DNA of 64,000 bases, taken from assembly GCF_900115095.1 (NCBI RefSeq), contig NZ_FOVH01000027.1:1-64000 (forward strand), given 5' to 3'. The notes under the pieces are model-generated. The model searched no databases and was not told the origin of the DNA. It saw nothing but the letters and a program-made list of their open reading frames with translations. The position numbers were made by a program, and so were the translations under genes. Positions 56,638-64,000 of this stretch are shown piece after piece; within the stretch, counting starts at the first letter, position 1; each line of letters starts with the position of its first letter. This stretch comes from Actinomadura madurae (lineage in GTDB: Bacteria; Actinomycetota; Actinomycetes; Streptosporangiales; Streptosporangiaceae).

Positions 56638-57919
56638 GGAGGCCGCGAGGTCGGACGGTCGTCCACCGGACCGCGACCGCTTTCTGGCGACGGTCGACGT
56701 GTGCACCGTTCGGCGGTCGCGCCTCGTCCGGGTGACCCGCGTCGATATCGAGAGGCCGCGGGTGCACGCCATCCCTGCGCTTCCCGATCATCTGGGCGCT
56801 CAGCCGGTTCCCGAGGGCCACGACCTGTTCGGCCTGCGGCTGGCGTGCGTTCTGGGCCGGCCGCCGTCGCGGACCCGGTACGCCGGGGTGTACCTGCGGG
56901 TGTGCTTCGAAGACCGGCGGGTGACCGTGCTCGCCTTGCACCCCCTTGGCGAGCGGTTCGACGGCGAAGGCGGTACGACGGCGGCCGTGCAGGAGCCGGC
57001 GGCCCGGGAACGCCCGCCTTCAGACGCGGGGCGGTTGGCGTACTCGTCGGCAGAGCTGGACGGCCACGCCGCCGGCCTCTTCTTCGGCAGTACCGAACCG
57101 GCCGGGCGGCCGGCCGCAGGCGGCGAGCCGGTCGGCTACCTCGTGCAGGCTGTCGTCAGCGCGCCGGTCGCCCTGCCGGAACTGACCGGTACGTTGCGCG
57201 TGGACGTGTCGGTCGTCCGGGCATCGCGCCGGGTGGAGCACGCGCATGGCCGCGAGCCCGCACGGTTCGCCCTGAAACTGCCGGGCGAGCGCACGCCCAT
57301 CGCGAGCCCGGCCCGGCCGGCCGAGAAGACCGCCCCGGCGGCGTCGGGAGTGCGGCTGTGCTTCGCGGCGGACATCGAGCGGTTCAGCCGCTTCCGCACC
57401 CCGGAGGCGGCCCGCGCTCAGCGGCGCTTCGTCGACCTGCTCGATGACGCCCGCCGCCACGCGGGGCTGCCCACGGCGCACACCGACCTGCAGAGGTCGG
57501 GGGACGGCCAGTTCGACGTCCTGCCGGCCGCCCTGGACGAGAGCCGCGTCATCCCGCGGCTCATCGAGGGCCTGGTCGACGCGCTGGCCGAGACCAACGC
57601 GGACCTGAACGCGCATGCCCGGCTGCGCATCAGGGCGGCGCTGCACCGCGGCCACGTCAGCAGCGGCATCAACGGATGGCTCGGGGAGTCGACGATCGCC
57701 GTCCACCGCCTCCTGGACTCCCCCTCCCTGCGCCGTGCGCTCGCCGACCATCAGGAGGCCGACCTCGCCTTCATCGTGTCCGATGTCATCTTCCGGGACG
57801 TCATCGCACATGGATACGGGCGGCTGGCCGCGGACGCCTTCGACCGGGTGTCGGTGCGTCTTCCCGACAAAGGCTTCGAGGAAGACGGCTGGATCTACGT
57901 GCCGGAACCGCGAAGGTGA
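56612..57919 (+). CDS. class III nucleotide-cyclase-like protein with a novel N-terminal domain
   Basis: A 435-residue protein. Residues about 246-435 resemble an actinobacterial class III cyclase-like domain: RLCFAADIERFSRF with Asp254, then RSGDGQFDVLP with Asp298 (the two metal aspartates), RLRIRAALHRGHVSSG, RLLDSPSLRRAL and AFIVSDVIF. Residues 1-245 are a beta-rich region of unknown type, with YAGVYLRVCFEDRRVTVLAL and LRVDVSVVRASRRVEHAH, ending in an Ala/Pro linker. It may make a cyclic nucleotide or be a non-catalytic sensor; substrate-selecting residues cannot be assigned by eye. It is translationally coupled to the NUDIX gene and meets the deoxyribosyltransferase-like gene tail to tail with a 3-base gap. 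Confidence 0.72.
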   Translation: MRIFPWSDEEAARSDGRPPDRDRFLATVDVCTVRRSRLVRVTRVDIERPRVHAIPALPDHLGAQPVPEGHDLFGLRLACVLGRPPSRTRYAGVYLRVCFEDRRVTVLALHPLGERFDGEGGTTAAVQEPAARERPPSDAGRLAYSSAELDGHAAGLFFGSTEPAGRPAAGGEPVGYLVQAVVSAPVALPELTGTLRVDVSVVRASRRVEHAHGREPARFALKLPGERTPIASPARPAEKTAPAASGVRLCFAADIERFSRFRTPEAARAQRRFVDLLDDARRHAGLPTAHTDLQRSGDGQFDVLPAALDESRVIPRLIEGLVDALAETNADLNAHARLRIRAALHRGHVSSGINGWLGESTIAVHRLLDSPSLRRALADHQEADLAFIVSDVIFRDVIAHGYGRLAADAFDRVSVRLPDKGFEEDGWIYVPEPRR

Positions 57920-57922
57920 CCG

Positions 57923-58369
57923 TCAAGCGGGTGTGACGGATGTCAACCGCGCCTGGGTGAGCAGTCGGCGGACCGCCGCCCTGAGCCCGGCCTTCTCCTC
58001 GTAGCAGGTCTCATAGTCGGCGAGGTCGGTGGTCATGGGTGGCCTGTCTGATTTATGCCACACTGCGAGGATCGGTTTCTCCAGTGCCTTGGCGTACCCG
58101 GCCTCGATGTTCAGGCCCACGCGCTTGGACCCCGCGCTGCTCGTGAGGTCGAGCAGGACCGCGTCGGCCTGGGAGATCCGCGCGAACGCCGCCTCGAGGA
58201 CCTCCTTCTTGGACAGGTGCCCGGTGTGCCAGTTCTGCGCGTCGCGGATGTGGGCGTAGGTCTGCAGGCCGACGTCGCCGGCCCCCAGGGCGATGAGCCT
58301 CAGCCGCTCCCGGAGTAAGTCGAGATGCTCGCCGTCCAATGCGTAGCAGATAAAGATGAACCGGGTCAT
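57923..58369 (-). CDS. nucleoside 2-deoxyribosyltransferase-like protein
   Basis: A 148-residue Rossmann-like protein of the deoxyribosyltransferase/TIR-related superfamily. Features: N-terminal strand FIFICYAL, QADAVLLDLT (residues 67-75), and the family motif GLNIEAGYAKALEKPILAVW (from 85), where Glu89 is the likely nucleophile. Relatives exchange or hydrolyse bases of deoxynucleosides, and related folds act as NAD- or nucleotide-degrading immune effectors. Last gene of the leftward operon; its ATG overlaps the preceding stop (ATGA). Activity and substrate are inferred. Confidence 0.75.
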   Translation of the reverse strand: MTRFIFICYALDGEHLDLLRERLRLIALGAGDVGLQTYAHIRDAQNWHTGHLSKKEVLEAAFARISQADAVLLDLTSSAGSKRVGLNIEAGYAKALEKPILAVWHKSDRPPMTTDLADYETCYEEKAGLRAAVRRLLTQARLTSVTPA

Positions 58370-60621
58370 CGAGCCCTCTCGAACGCATAATGGGCCAGCA
58401 CCAGACAGGCCCTTTTCTCCACTTCCGGCACATCGAATTTCAGGCGCCCCAACAGGATCAGCCCCATGAGTGAATAAAACGTGGTCGGCTTCCCCAGAAA
58501 CATTATCTCCTCCGGAAGATTCTTGTACTCGAACAGTGATAGCTGACGAATGTGCTGGCGATTCCGACTTCTCTGGACAAGTCGCCGCATCCAGCCACGC
58601 TCATCGCCGTCCATGAGCGACCGCTCCAGGGCCGCCAGCGTGGGCATGTCGAACCGGTCCGCGACGAGCCGCGACTTGAGGTCGGCGAAGAGGTACGCGA
58701 TGTCGTAGAGCGCGGGAAACCGTTCGCGCATCCTGGCGTAATCGATGATCCCGAATCCGCCGCCGCCGAAGAGGACGTTTCCGGCGTGAAGATCGCCGTG
58801 GATCGGGGAGAGAACGAACGAATAGTGCTCGTCCTCGAGGAACTCCTCCGTCCGCGCGGCCGGATCCGGGATGCGCACCCCGCCGATCTCCAGCAGATGG
58901 CCGCTGCGGGGCACCTTGAGCCGGTCGAGCAGCGAATCGTAGAACTCCCTGCGCCCGGCCAGTACCCGTCCTTCGAGATGGAGCCGGCGTCCCGGGGTCA
59001 CCTCGTTGAGCAAGATCTCGTTCCCGCCGGAAAGGAAGATGTCGAGCTTCCTGTGGTCGTCGCATGTGTACGCCCGCGCCACCCTCCTGCCGATATCGAC
59101 CTCGGCGATGTCCACCTCCACGCTCAGGGGCGCCTCGGCCGATTCACCGGGGCGGGACGCGATCGCGTTCCCGGCCCGGTCGTAGCGGGCCACCTCGACG
59201 CGGTACTCCGCCGGCAGGAACTCGTTGATGTACGTTCGCAGGCTGCCCGCATCGACCCTCGTCCCATGCTTGTAAAGGACCTCGTGCAGGTGCGCCTCCA
59301 GGAGGCGGTCGAGTCGTGCGCGGGCGAGCTCGAAATCATCATGGACCGGACGGAACAGCGCGGAGATGTCGTCGATGCGTTCCTGCCTCCTGATGCCGAG
59401 ATAGTGCTGAGCGTCCTGGTAGACGATGCCGGCGAGGCCGTCGACGGAGCCGCCGGTGCGTTTGATCGTCATGAAGGCGGCGGTCGCGCGGTTGCGCACG
59501 AACCTCTCGTAGTTACGGCGCTCCTTGCGCACGTCGTACTCCGGGCCGATCTTCAGGATGGAAACGTTGGACACCCGCAGTTCGTTGGGCTCTTCGTACT
59601 CCCGGGCTTCAAGGACCGTGGCGCCGCTCTTTCCACCTCGAAACTCGCGGTACAGCACGATCTTCTTCGAGTTCTCCCCGAGGAACAGCTGGCGCGCGAT
59701 GCGCTCGATGCGGCGCCGTTCGTGCCAGGAGAAGTTGGAGCCGATCTCCCAGCGCCAGGCGATCTCGACGTCGCCGTCGCCGTCGTCCAGCGAGTAAGGG
59801 ATCATCGCGCGGACATTGGCGAGGACCTTGGTGAGCGCCATCTGGAGTTCCGACTCCGAGCGGTGCATCCGGTTGAGGCCCTCTCTCACCCGCTCCGGTG
59901 CCGGCTCCAGGATGTGCTCCTTGAACTCCTGCAGCCAATCGCTTCTGAGCGTCGGCCTGCTCCGCAGCAACGACAGCTTGTGCGAGACGAAGTCCTCGTT
60001 GTCGTTGATGTCGATGAAGCTGTTCACGCTGTCGGTGCGGTCCATCCCCGCCTCCATGAACAGATCGGGGAAGTCCTCGAAGGTCTGGAAGGGGACCTCG
60101 ATCCCCAGATCGTGCAGGACCTCGTCGAAGCACTCGGCGATCGCGCGGTGCTTCCTCCCGCAGACGAGCTCGTCCGGGCGCAGGTACTCGATGGCCGCCA
60201 GGCACTTGGGGACGAACAGGATGTTGGGGGACGCCCATGCCCGGTTCTGCTCGTCGATGAGACGCCGGACCGCGCGAGAATCGGCTGTATAGAGCGCGTT
60301 GTACCGTTCCTGGATCTCGATCATCCGGTCGCGCGCCAGGTCCAGTTCGCTGGTGCTGAGGACGCGCAGCCGAGGCCGGTCGAATCCGAGATAGTTCTGG
60401 TAGAAGCCCTTGGTCAGCTCTATCTCCTCGTTCAGCCGGATCCGTATGGTCCTGTTCCGGCTTTCATGTTCGTCATAGGGAATGAGAAGGATGATGACGT
60501 CGTGTCCCTCGACGAGCAGCCGGTAGAGGTAGTTGAGCATCTTGAGGTGACCGAGATGGAACATCATGCGCGGGCGGGCGTGCACCAGATAGGTACGTGT
60601 CCGGACGGGGGGATCGCTCAT
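58366..60621 (-). CDS. fusion of HxGH nucleotidylyltransferase-like and APH-kinase-like domains
   Basis: A 751-residue two-part protein. Residues 1 to about 245 form a HIGH-superfamily fold (ARPRMMFHLGHLKMLNYLYR at the start, motif HLGH at residues 22-25; later LRPDELVCGRKHRAIAECFD), related to nucleotidylyltransferases or class I synthetase cores. Residues about 330-751 look like an aminoglycoside-phosphotransferase-type kinase: VSNVSILKIGP with the ATP lysine, SPIHGDLHAGNVLF (catalytic Asp610, Asn615) and GIIDYAR (metal Asp). The whole could activate and phosphorylate a small molecule or nucleotide. One 60-base line (58381-58440) is about 53 percent GC, well below the neighbours, suggesting transfer. 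One base separates it from the radical SAM gene. Confidence 0.75.
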   Translation of the reverse strand: MSDPPVRTRTYLVHARPRMMFHLGHLKMLNYLYRLLVEGHDVIILLIPYDEHESRNRTIRIRLNEEIELTKGFYQNYLGFDRPRLRVLSTSELDLARDRMIEIQERYNALYTADSRAVRRLIDEQNRAWASPNILFVPKCLAAIEYLRPDELVCGRKHRAIAECFDEVLHDLGIEVPFQTFEDFPDLFMEAGMDRTDSVNSFIDINDNEDFVSHKLSLLRSRPTLRSDWLQEFKEHILEPAPERVREGLNRMHRSESELQMALTKVLANVRAMIPYSLDDGDGDVEIAWRWEIGSNFSWHERRRIERIARQLFLGENSKKIVLYREFRGGKSGATVLEAREYEEPNELRVSNVSILKIGPEYDVRKERRNYERFVRNRATAAFMTIKRTGGSVDGLAGIVYQDAQHYLGIRRQERIDDISALFRPVHDDFELARARLDRLLEAHLHEVLYKHGTRVDAGSLRTYINEFLPAEYRVEVARYDRAGNAIASRPGESAEAPLSVEVDIAEVDIGRRVARAYTCDDHRKLDIFLSGGNEILLNEVTPGRRLHLEGRVLAGRREFYDSLLDRLKVPRSGHLLEIGGVRIPDPAARTEEFLEDEHYSFVLSPIHGDLHAGNVLFGGGGFGIIDYARMRERFPALYDIAYLFADLKSRLVADRFDMPTLAALERSLMDGDERGWMRRLVQRSRNRQHIRQLSLFEYKNLPEEIMFLGKPTTFYSLMGLILLGRLKFDVPEVEKRACLVLAHYAFERAR

Positions 60622-60622
60622 G

Positions 60623-61975
60623 TCAGGACGCCGGTTCTCCGATTTCGCTGTAGAAGCGATTGATCATTTGATGGATCTCCGCCGCGTCGACGAGCGAGTA
60701 CCGCGTGGCCGCTCCCCACGCGTGCTTCCGGAAGTACTCCTTGTCGACCTCGAAGTCGGAGTAGTCGAGCATCTCCCGCTCGGTGCGTCCCTCGGCACGA
60801 AGCCGCGTCCACAGGGCGGAGCCGGGCATCGGCTTGAACATGAACACGCGTGGCCTGAAAAGGTGCTCCGTGCCGAGCCGCCCGGCGGCGTGCAGGCCTC
60901 GCGCGAGGTCGATCGTCGCCTCCATCTCCGCCTTCGTCTCGCCGGGGAAGCCGATGATGAAATATCCCTTGGAGGCGATGCGGTTCCTGGTCAGTGTTCC
61001 GACGGCCTCGTACAGTTCGGGCTCTTTGCTCAGCTTGCCCACCGCACGGCGCATTTCGAAGGAACCCGACTCGATGCCGAAGGAGAGCCGCGCGACTCCC
61101 GCCGCGGCGGCCCGCGCGATCGTCTCCGCGGGGAGGCGGCGCAGGAACTGCAACGGGAAGCTGACCTCCCACTGCAGCGTGATTTCGTCGCGTTCGAGGA
61201 AGTCCAGGAACGCCTCCAGGCTCGCGCGCCCGTCGAAGGGGAGGTCGTCGACGATCTGGATGCCTTCGACGCCGTGCCTCTCCCGGAGGTGGTGGACCTC
61301 CCGGCGTACCGAGCCCAGGGAGCGGCTCCGGTAGCTGGTTCCGTTGCTCCGGCAGCTTCCGGCGCAGAAGGTGCAGGCGAACACGCAGCCCCGGCTGATG
61401 GACATGTCCATCCAGCGGCGGCCGTCCCGCAGGTAGGGCTCGGTCGCCAGCAGGGTCCTGTCCGGAATCGGAAGCGCGTCGAGGTCGAGCGGGGCGTCCG
61501 GCGCGGTCGTGACGATGCTGCCGATGGCGTCCCGGAAGTGTATTCCCGGGATGGTGAGCGGGTGAACGCCCTTGAGGATGTCCACGATCTTCTGTTCGCC
61601 GTCATGGCGTACCAAGATCCGTGCCCGCCCGAGCCGTTTCGCGAAATGTCCGGGCGGCATGGTGGAAACATGCGGGCCGCCCGCGATGACAGTGACCGGG
61701 CCCGGAATCCGCTCGGTGATGTCCTCGACGATCGGGAAGTTCATCGAGAACGCGTTGAAGCCCGCCACGCGCGGCTTCCGGCGATCGATCTCCGATGCGA
61801 TCTCGGCCGGCGTCAGCTGTTTCTCCTCGGCGTCCAGGATGCTCACGTCGAATCCCGCGCCCTTGGCGGCGGTGGCGACGTACAACAGGCCGACCGGAGT
61901 GGAGTAGGAGCTGGTGTAACGGGGGTAGCGGGAGTAGTCGTGGATGGGACTGTTGATCAGCACGAGATCTGACAT
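60623..61975 (-). CDS. B12-binding-domain radical SAM protein
   Basis: A 450-residue radical SAM enzyme. Residues 1-140 form a cobalamin-binding-like Rossmann domain (PVGLLYVATAAKGAGFDVSI, VIAGGPHVS) without the DxHxxG base-off histidine. The Fe-S motif is CVFACTFC (Cys197, 201, 204); later elements are QIVDDLPF, ARLSFGIESGS and KGYFIIGFPGET. Such enzymes methylate, rearrange or thiolate unactivated carbons. The start MSDLVLINSP at 61975 is preceded by AAGG. First gene of the three-gene leftward operon; its product probably modifies the compound handled by the downstream fusion. Confidence 0.87.
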   Translation of the reverse strand: MSDLVLINSPIHDYSRYPRYTSSYSTPVGLLYVATAAKGAGFDVSILDAEEKQLTPAEIASEIDRRKPRVAGFNAFSMNFPIVEDITERIPGPVTVIAGGPHVSTMPPGHFAKRLGRARILVRHDGEQKIVDILKGVHPLTIPGIHFRDAIGSIVTTAPDAPLDLDALPIPDRTLLATEPYLRDGRRWMDMSISRGCVFACTFCAGSCRSNGTSYRSRSLGSVRREVHHLRERHGVEGIQIVDDLPFDGRASLEAFLDFLERDEITLQWEVSFPLQFLRRLPAETIARAAAAGVARLSFGIESGSFEMRRAVGKLSKEPELYEAVGTLTRNRIASKGYFIIGFPGETKAEMEATIDLARGLHAAGRLGTEHLFRPRVFMFKPMPGSALWTRLRAEGRTEREMLDYSDFEVDKEYFRKHAWGAATRYSLVDAAEIHQMINRFYSEIGEPAS

Positions 61976-62140
61976 TGCGGCCAACCTTGCGGAAAGGATC
62001 TCCAGTGTTCGCCGTCCCTGGCTCCCCCAACGGGCTTTCACTGGACGCTAACGCGGCGGCGCACTCCGGTCCGTGGCCGATTGCACACATTGCCGGAACC
62101 GGTCAGTGTTTGATCATCTTTCTCGCCGCCGCGGGCACGC

Positions 62141-62167
62141 AGAGAATTCGGGCGTCGGGAATTCTCT
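62141..62167 (-). terminator. 9-bp hairpin between YciI and radical SAM genes
   Basis: AGAGAATTC and GAATTCTCT are exact reverse complements with a 9-base loop, 15 bases beyond the YciI stop in the leftward direction. It probably ends the YciI transcript and insulates the radical SAM operon. The following 165 bases to the radical SAM start should hold that operon's promoter; I could not define it. Confidence 0.6.
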
Positions 62168-62182
62168 ATTGGGGTGGGTTGA

Positions 62183-62716
62183 TCAGCGGCGGCCGCCGGG
62201 TTGCCATTGGTGGGTTTCCAGGGCGGCGTAGCGGTCCGAGGTGAGGGTGGCGCGGGCCGTTTGTGGGGCCGGGGTCTGGACGAGGGCTGCGGTGCCGAGC
62301 CAGGTGGTGGCGTCGTCGGACAGGAGTGGGCCGTAGGCGATCAGGCCGTCTTGGTCGGGTGGGGTGGTGTCGGCGGCCTCGCCTGAGCCCAGGCCGAGCA
62401 CCAGGTAACCGCCGGTCAGGTCGCCCGGGACGTCCCACATGGTGCGGCCGAGCTGGTTGCGCCACCGGCGGATCAGGACGTCCCGGTACGCGCCGGCCTG
62501 GTAGCAGGGCTCGTCGAAGGCGAACGCGCGAGCGGCGGCGGGGTCCGGCAGGTCGACGATGTGGACGCTGCCGGTGAGCGTCTCGCCGTCGAAGGTCGGG
62601 CCGCGGGCGATCATCTCCGCCGCGTACCCGTCCATGTAGGACCAGTGCTCCTCCAGCAGCTTCTCGCGCAGCTCCCGGGAGCCGGGACGGTCGCGGTGGT
62701 AGACGAAGAACTCCAT
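62183..62716 (-). CDS. YciI family protein
   Basis: A 177-residue protein. The first ~95 residues match the YCII-related ferredoxin-like fold (MEFFVYHRDRPGSRELREKL, EEHWSYMDGYAAEMIARGPT, GSVHIVDLPDPAAARAFAFD, EPCYQAGAYRDVLIRRW), with the His in EEHW at the usual active-site position. The remaining 80 residues are a separate extension. It lies 21 bases downstream of the truncated response regulator on the same strand. Function unknown; some relatives are dehydrochlorinases. Confidence 0.87.
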   Translation of the reverse strand: MEFFVYHRDRPGSRELREKLLEEHWSYMDGYAAEMIARGPTFDGETLTGSVHIVDLPDPAAARAFAFDEPCYQAGAYRDVLIRRWRNQLGRTMWDVPGDLTGGYLVLGLGSGEAADTTPPDQDGLIAYGPLLSDDATTWLGTAALVQTPAPQTARATLTSDRYAALETHQWQPGGRR

Positions 62717-62737
62717 GCCCGACAGTCTTCACCCCTG

Positions 62738-63124
62738 TCAGGTCCGCGGGGACACCAGGCCGGACTCGTAGGCGAGGACGACGAGCTGGGCGCGGTCGCG
62801 GGCGCCGAGCTTGGCCATGGCCCGGTTGATGTGGGTCTTCGCGGTGACCGGGCTGATCGCCATGCGGGCGGCGATCTGGTCGTTGGGCAGGCCCCGCGCG
62901 ACCAGGGCGACGGCCTCCCGCTCGCGGTTGGTCAGCTCCTTCAGCGCCGTCCCGGCGTCCGTGCCTAGCGGCTCCGCGACGTACCGGCCGATCAGCATCC
63001 GGGTGATGGACGGCGCGAGCAGGGCGTCCCCGCGCGCGGCGACGCGGACCGAGTGGAGGAGGTCCTCCGGCTCGATGTCCTTGACGAGGAAGCCCGCGGC
63101 ACCGGCGCGCAGCGAGTTGAAGAA
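62738..63124 (-). pseudogene. 5'-truncated LuxR-family response regulator
   Basis: The minus strand encodes the last part of a NarL/FixJ-type regulator: LRAGAAGFLVKD (end of the receiver with its conserved lysine), the linker, and a complete LuxR helix-turn-helix (LTNREREAVALVARGLPNDQ, then ISPVTAKTHINRAMAKL). Roughly the first 85 residues, including the phospho-acceptor aspartate, are missing. The frame continues upstream only as antisense of the WD40 remnant. It could still produce a free DNA-binding domain if a promoter exists, but it looks broken. Confidence 0.8.
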
Positions 63125-63126
63125 TC

Positions 63127-63887
63127 CGCCCGATGCCGCCGGCTCCTGGCCGCCGCCCGCCGTTACGGCGGTGATCGATGCGGACGACCGGGGCCCGGGC
63201 ACCTCGCCCGATGCCCTGACCTCGCGCGAGCCCCGTGGGTGGCGTCCGACCCGGCGCGGCGTGGTGCTGGCCGGGCTGGGGGCCGCCGCCGCGGCGACCG
63301 TCCCCGCGGCGTGGCTGCTGCGCCCCCCGGCGGGCGCGGGCAAGCCGGACGGATCGCCGCGATTCGGGGCACCGGTCACGCTGCCCGACGGCCACGACCG
63401 GGTGCGCTCGGTGTCGTTCAGCCCGGACGGCCGCCTCCTGGGCCACCGCCGACGGGAACGGCAACTCCGGGAACACCAGCACCGACGGTCTGCTGCAACT
63501 GTGGGACACGTCCTCCAACGAGCTGATCAGCGCCCTCGCGCACACGAACTCCGACGTGAACTCCCTGGCGTTCGGGCCGGGCGGCAAGGCCCTGGCGAAC
63601 CTCTGCAACGACGGGACGGTCACGCTCTGGGACGTCGCCGCGCAAAACGATCAGTACCCTGGCCGGGCCTGGTTCTGGCGTGACCTGCCTCGCGTCCAGC
63701 GGAGGCGGCGTCCTCGCGACCGGCTCCGAAACCGGCACCGTCACCCTGTGGGACGGTCACCCGGCGCAGGAGGATCGCCAGGCTCCAGAACGGCGCCACG
63801 TCCGGGATCACGTGCGTGGCCGTCAGCCCGGACGGCCGGGCCGTCGCCGCCGGCGGCGCTCGCCTCACCACCTGGACGCGGACGTAG
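63127..63887 (+). pseudogene. frameshifted WD40-repeat protein remnant
   Basis: Starting exactly where the response regulator breaks off, the plus strand encodes a linker (PPPAVTAVIDADDRG), a membrane helix (RRGVVLAGLGAAAAATVPAA) and WD40 repeats: DRVRSVSFSPDGRLL, then in other frames LLQLWDTSSNELISALAHTN, SLAFGPGGKALANLCNDGTV, GVLATGSETGTVTLWD and ITCVAVSPDGRAVAAGGARL, ending WTRT-stop. At least three frameshifts (near 63437, 63640 and 63765) are needed to read it. It is probably the C-terminal half of a membrane kinase-WD40 or WD40 protein. Confidence 0.75.
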
Positions 63888-63889
63888 CG

Positions 63890-64000
63890 TCACGGGATCA
63901 GGATGGTCTTGCCGCTGCCGCGTCCTGCCTCGGCGTCCCGGTGCACGGCCGCGACCTCGGCAAGCGGGCGGGCGGCGGCGACGTCCACGCGGATCACGCC
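63890..64000 (-). CDS. NADP-dependent (quinone-type) oxidoreductase, 3' end
   Basis: The minus strand reads 36 residues to a TGA at 63890: VIRVDVAAARPLAEVAAVHR then a GKTILIP end. This is the usual C-terminus of zinc-independent quinone oxidoreductases of the medium-chain family (PLAEVAAAH...GKVVL pattern). The rest of the gene lies beyond the window edge. Confidence 0.75.
   Translation of the reverse strand, partial: GVIRVDVAAARPLAEVAAVHRDAEAGRGSGKTILIP

Noticed and set aside
55960..57919. Canonical CBASS locus
   Set aside because: No CD-NTase (SMODS) with the GS...DxD signature, no E1/E2/JAB or Cap effector; the cyclase domain is class III-like.
1..64000. CRISPR arrays and tRNA genes
   Set aside because: No regularly spaced direct repeats of 25-40 bases and no tRNA with GTTCGAnTC arm and anticodon stem were noticed; a dedicated tRNA/CRISPR scan was not possible.

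Overview
The window is chromosomal DNA of a high-GC actinomycete. Most coding DNA looks roughly 70 percent GC by eye. Start codons are often GTG, many genes overlap by GTGA or ATGA, and some promoters place the start codon at the transcription start. The gene set (extended cold-shock protein, DUF3027, sacsin-like ATPase, DUF2530, short citrate synthase, SpoIIE phosphatase, UdgX) fits Streptomyces relatives. A Thermomonosporaceae or Streptosporangiales member such as Actinomadura is my guess, not a demonstrated assignment.

Layout. 1-374: 3' end of an rRNA operon (23S tail, 5S, terminator). 463-2115: XPB-type helicase. 2451-10019: an accessory segment with a decayed Tn3-family transposase, part of it on the opposite strand, then a two-component system divergent from a three-gene ABC exporter, then a serine-recombinase remnant. 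It separates XPB from a helicase-associated protein (10755-13115) that is usually close to it. 13209-25012: housekeeping and regulators (TetR, acetyltransferase, HAD phosphatase, cold shock, MFS, DUF3027, sacsin-like ATPase, DUF2530, TetR, MarR with an MFS exporter). 25079-31776: RNA 2',3'-cyclic phosphodiesterase, two envelope proteins, a class II glutamine amidotransferase, SerC and a small membrane protein. 31938-34826: a large membrane protein joining a degenerate P-loop-like cytoplasmic region to an extracytoplasmic solute-binding domain. 34913-39788: citrate synthase, PdxH with an MFS protein, UdgX, and a DtxR regulator. 39975-49389: SpoIIE phosphatase with an alcohol dehydrogenase, methyltransferase, small membrane proteins, a drug exporter with a C-terminal winged helix, thiolase and enoyl-CoA hydratase. 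49395-55828: cupin/AraC/YcxB-like operon, then an SRPBCC-ArsR-MFS-SDR operon behind two matching operator-like palindromes.

55890-62167 is the most unusual part. A SMODS-associated-type NUDIX protein and a class III cyclase-like protein run rightward. They abut, with a 3-base gap, a leftward operon of a radical SAM protein, an HxGH nucleotidylyltransferase-like/APH-kinase-like fusion, and a nucleoside 2-deoxyribosyltransferase-like protein. The genes of each arm are tightly coupled, and two sampled 60-base lines of the leftward arm are near 53 percent GC. I read it as a candidate nucleotide-based conflict or signalling locus, possibly horizontally acquired; this is inference. The window ends with a YciI protein, a truncated response regulator joined tail to tail with a frameshifted WD40 remnant, and the 3' end of an oxidoreductase gene.

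No CRISPR array, complete insertion sequence, tRNA gene or replication origin was recognised.
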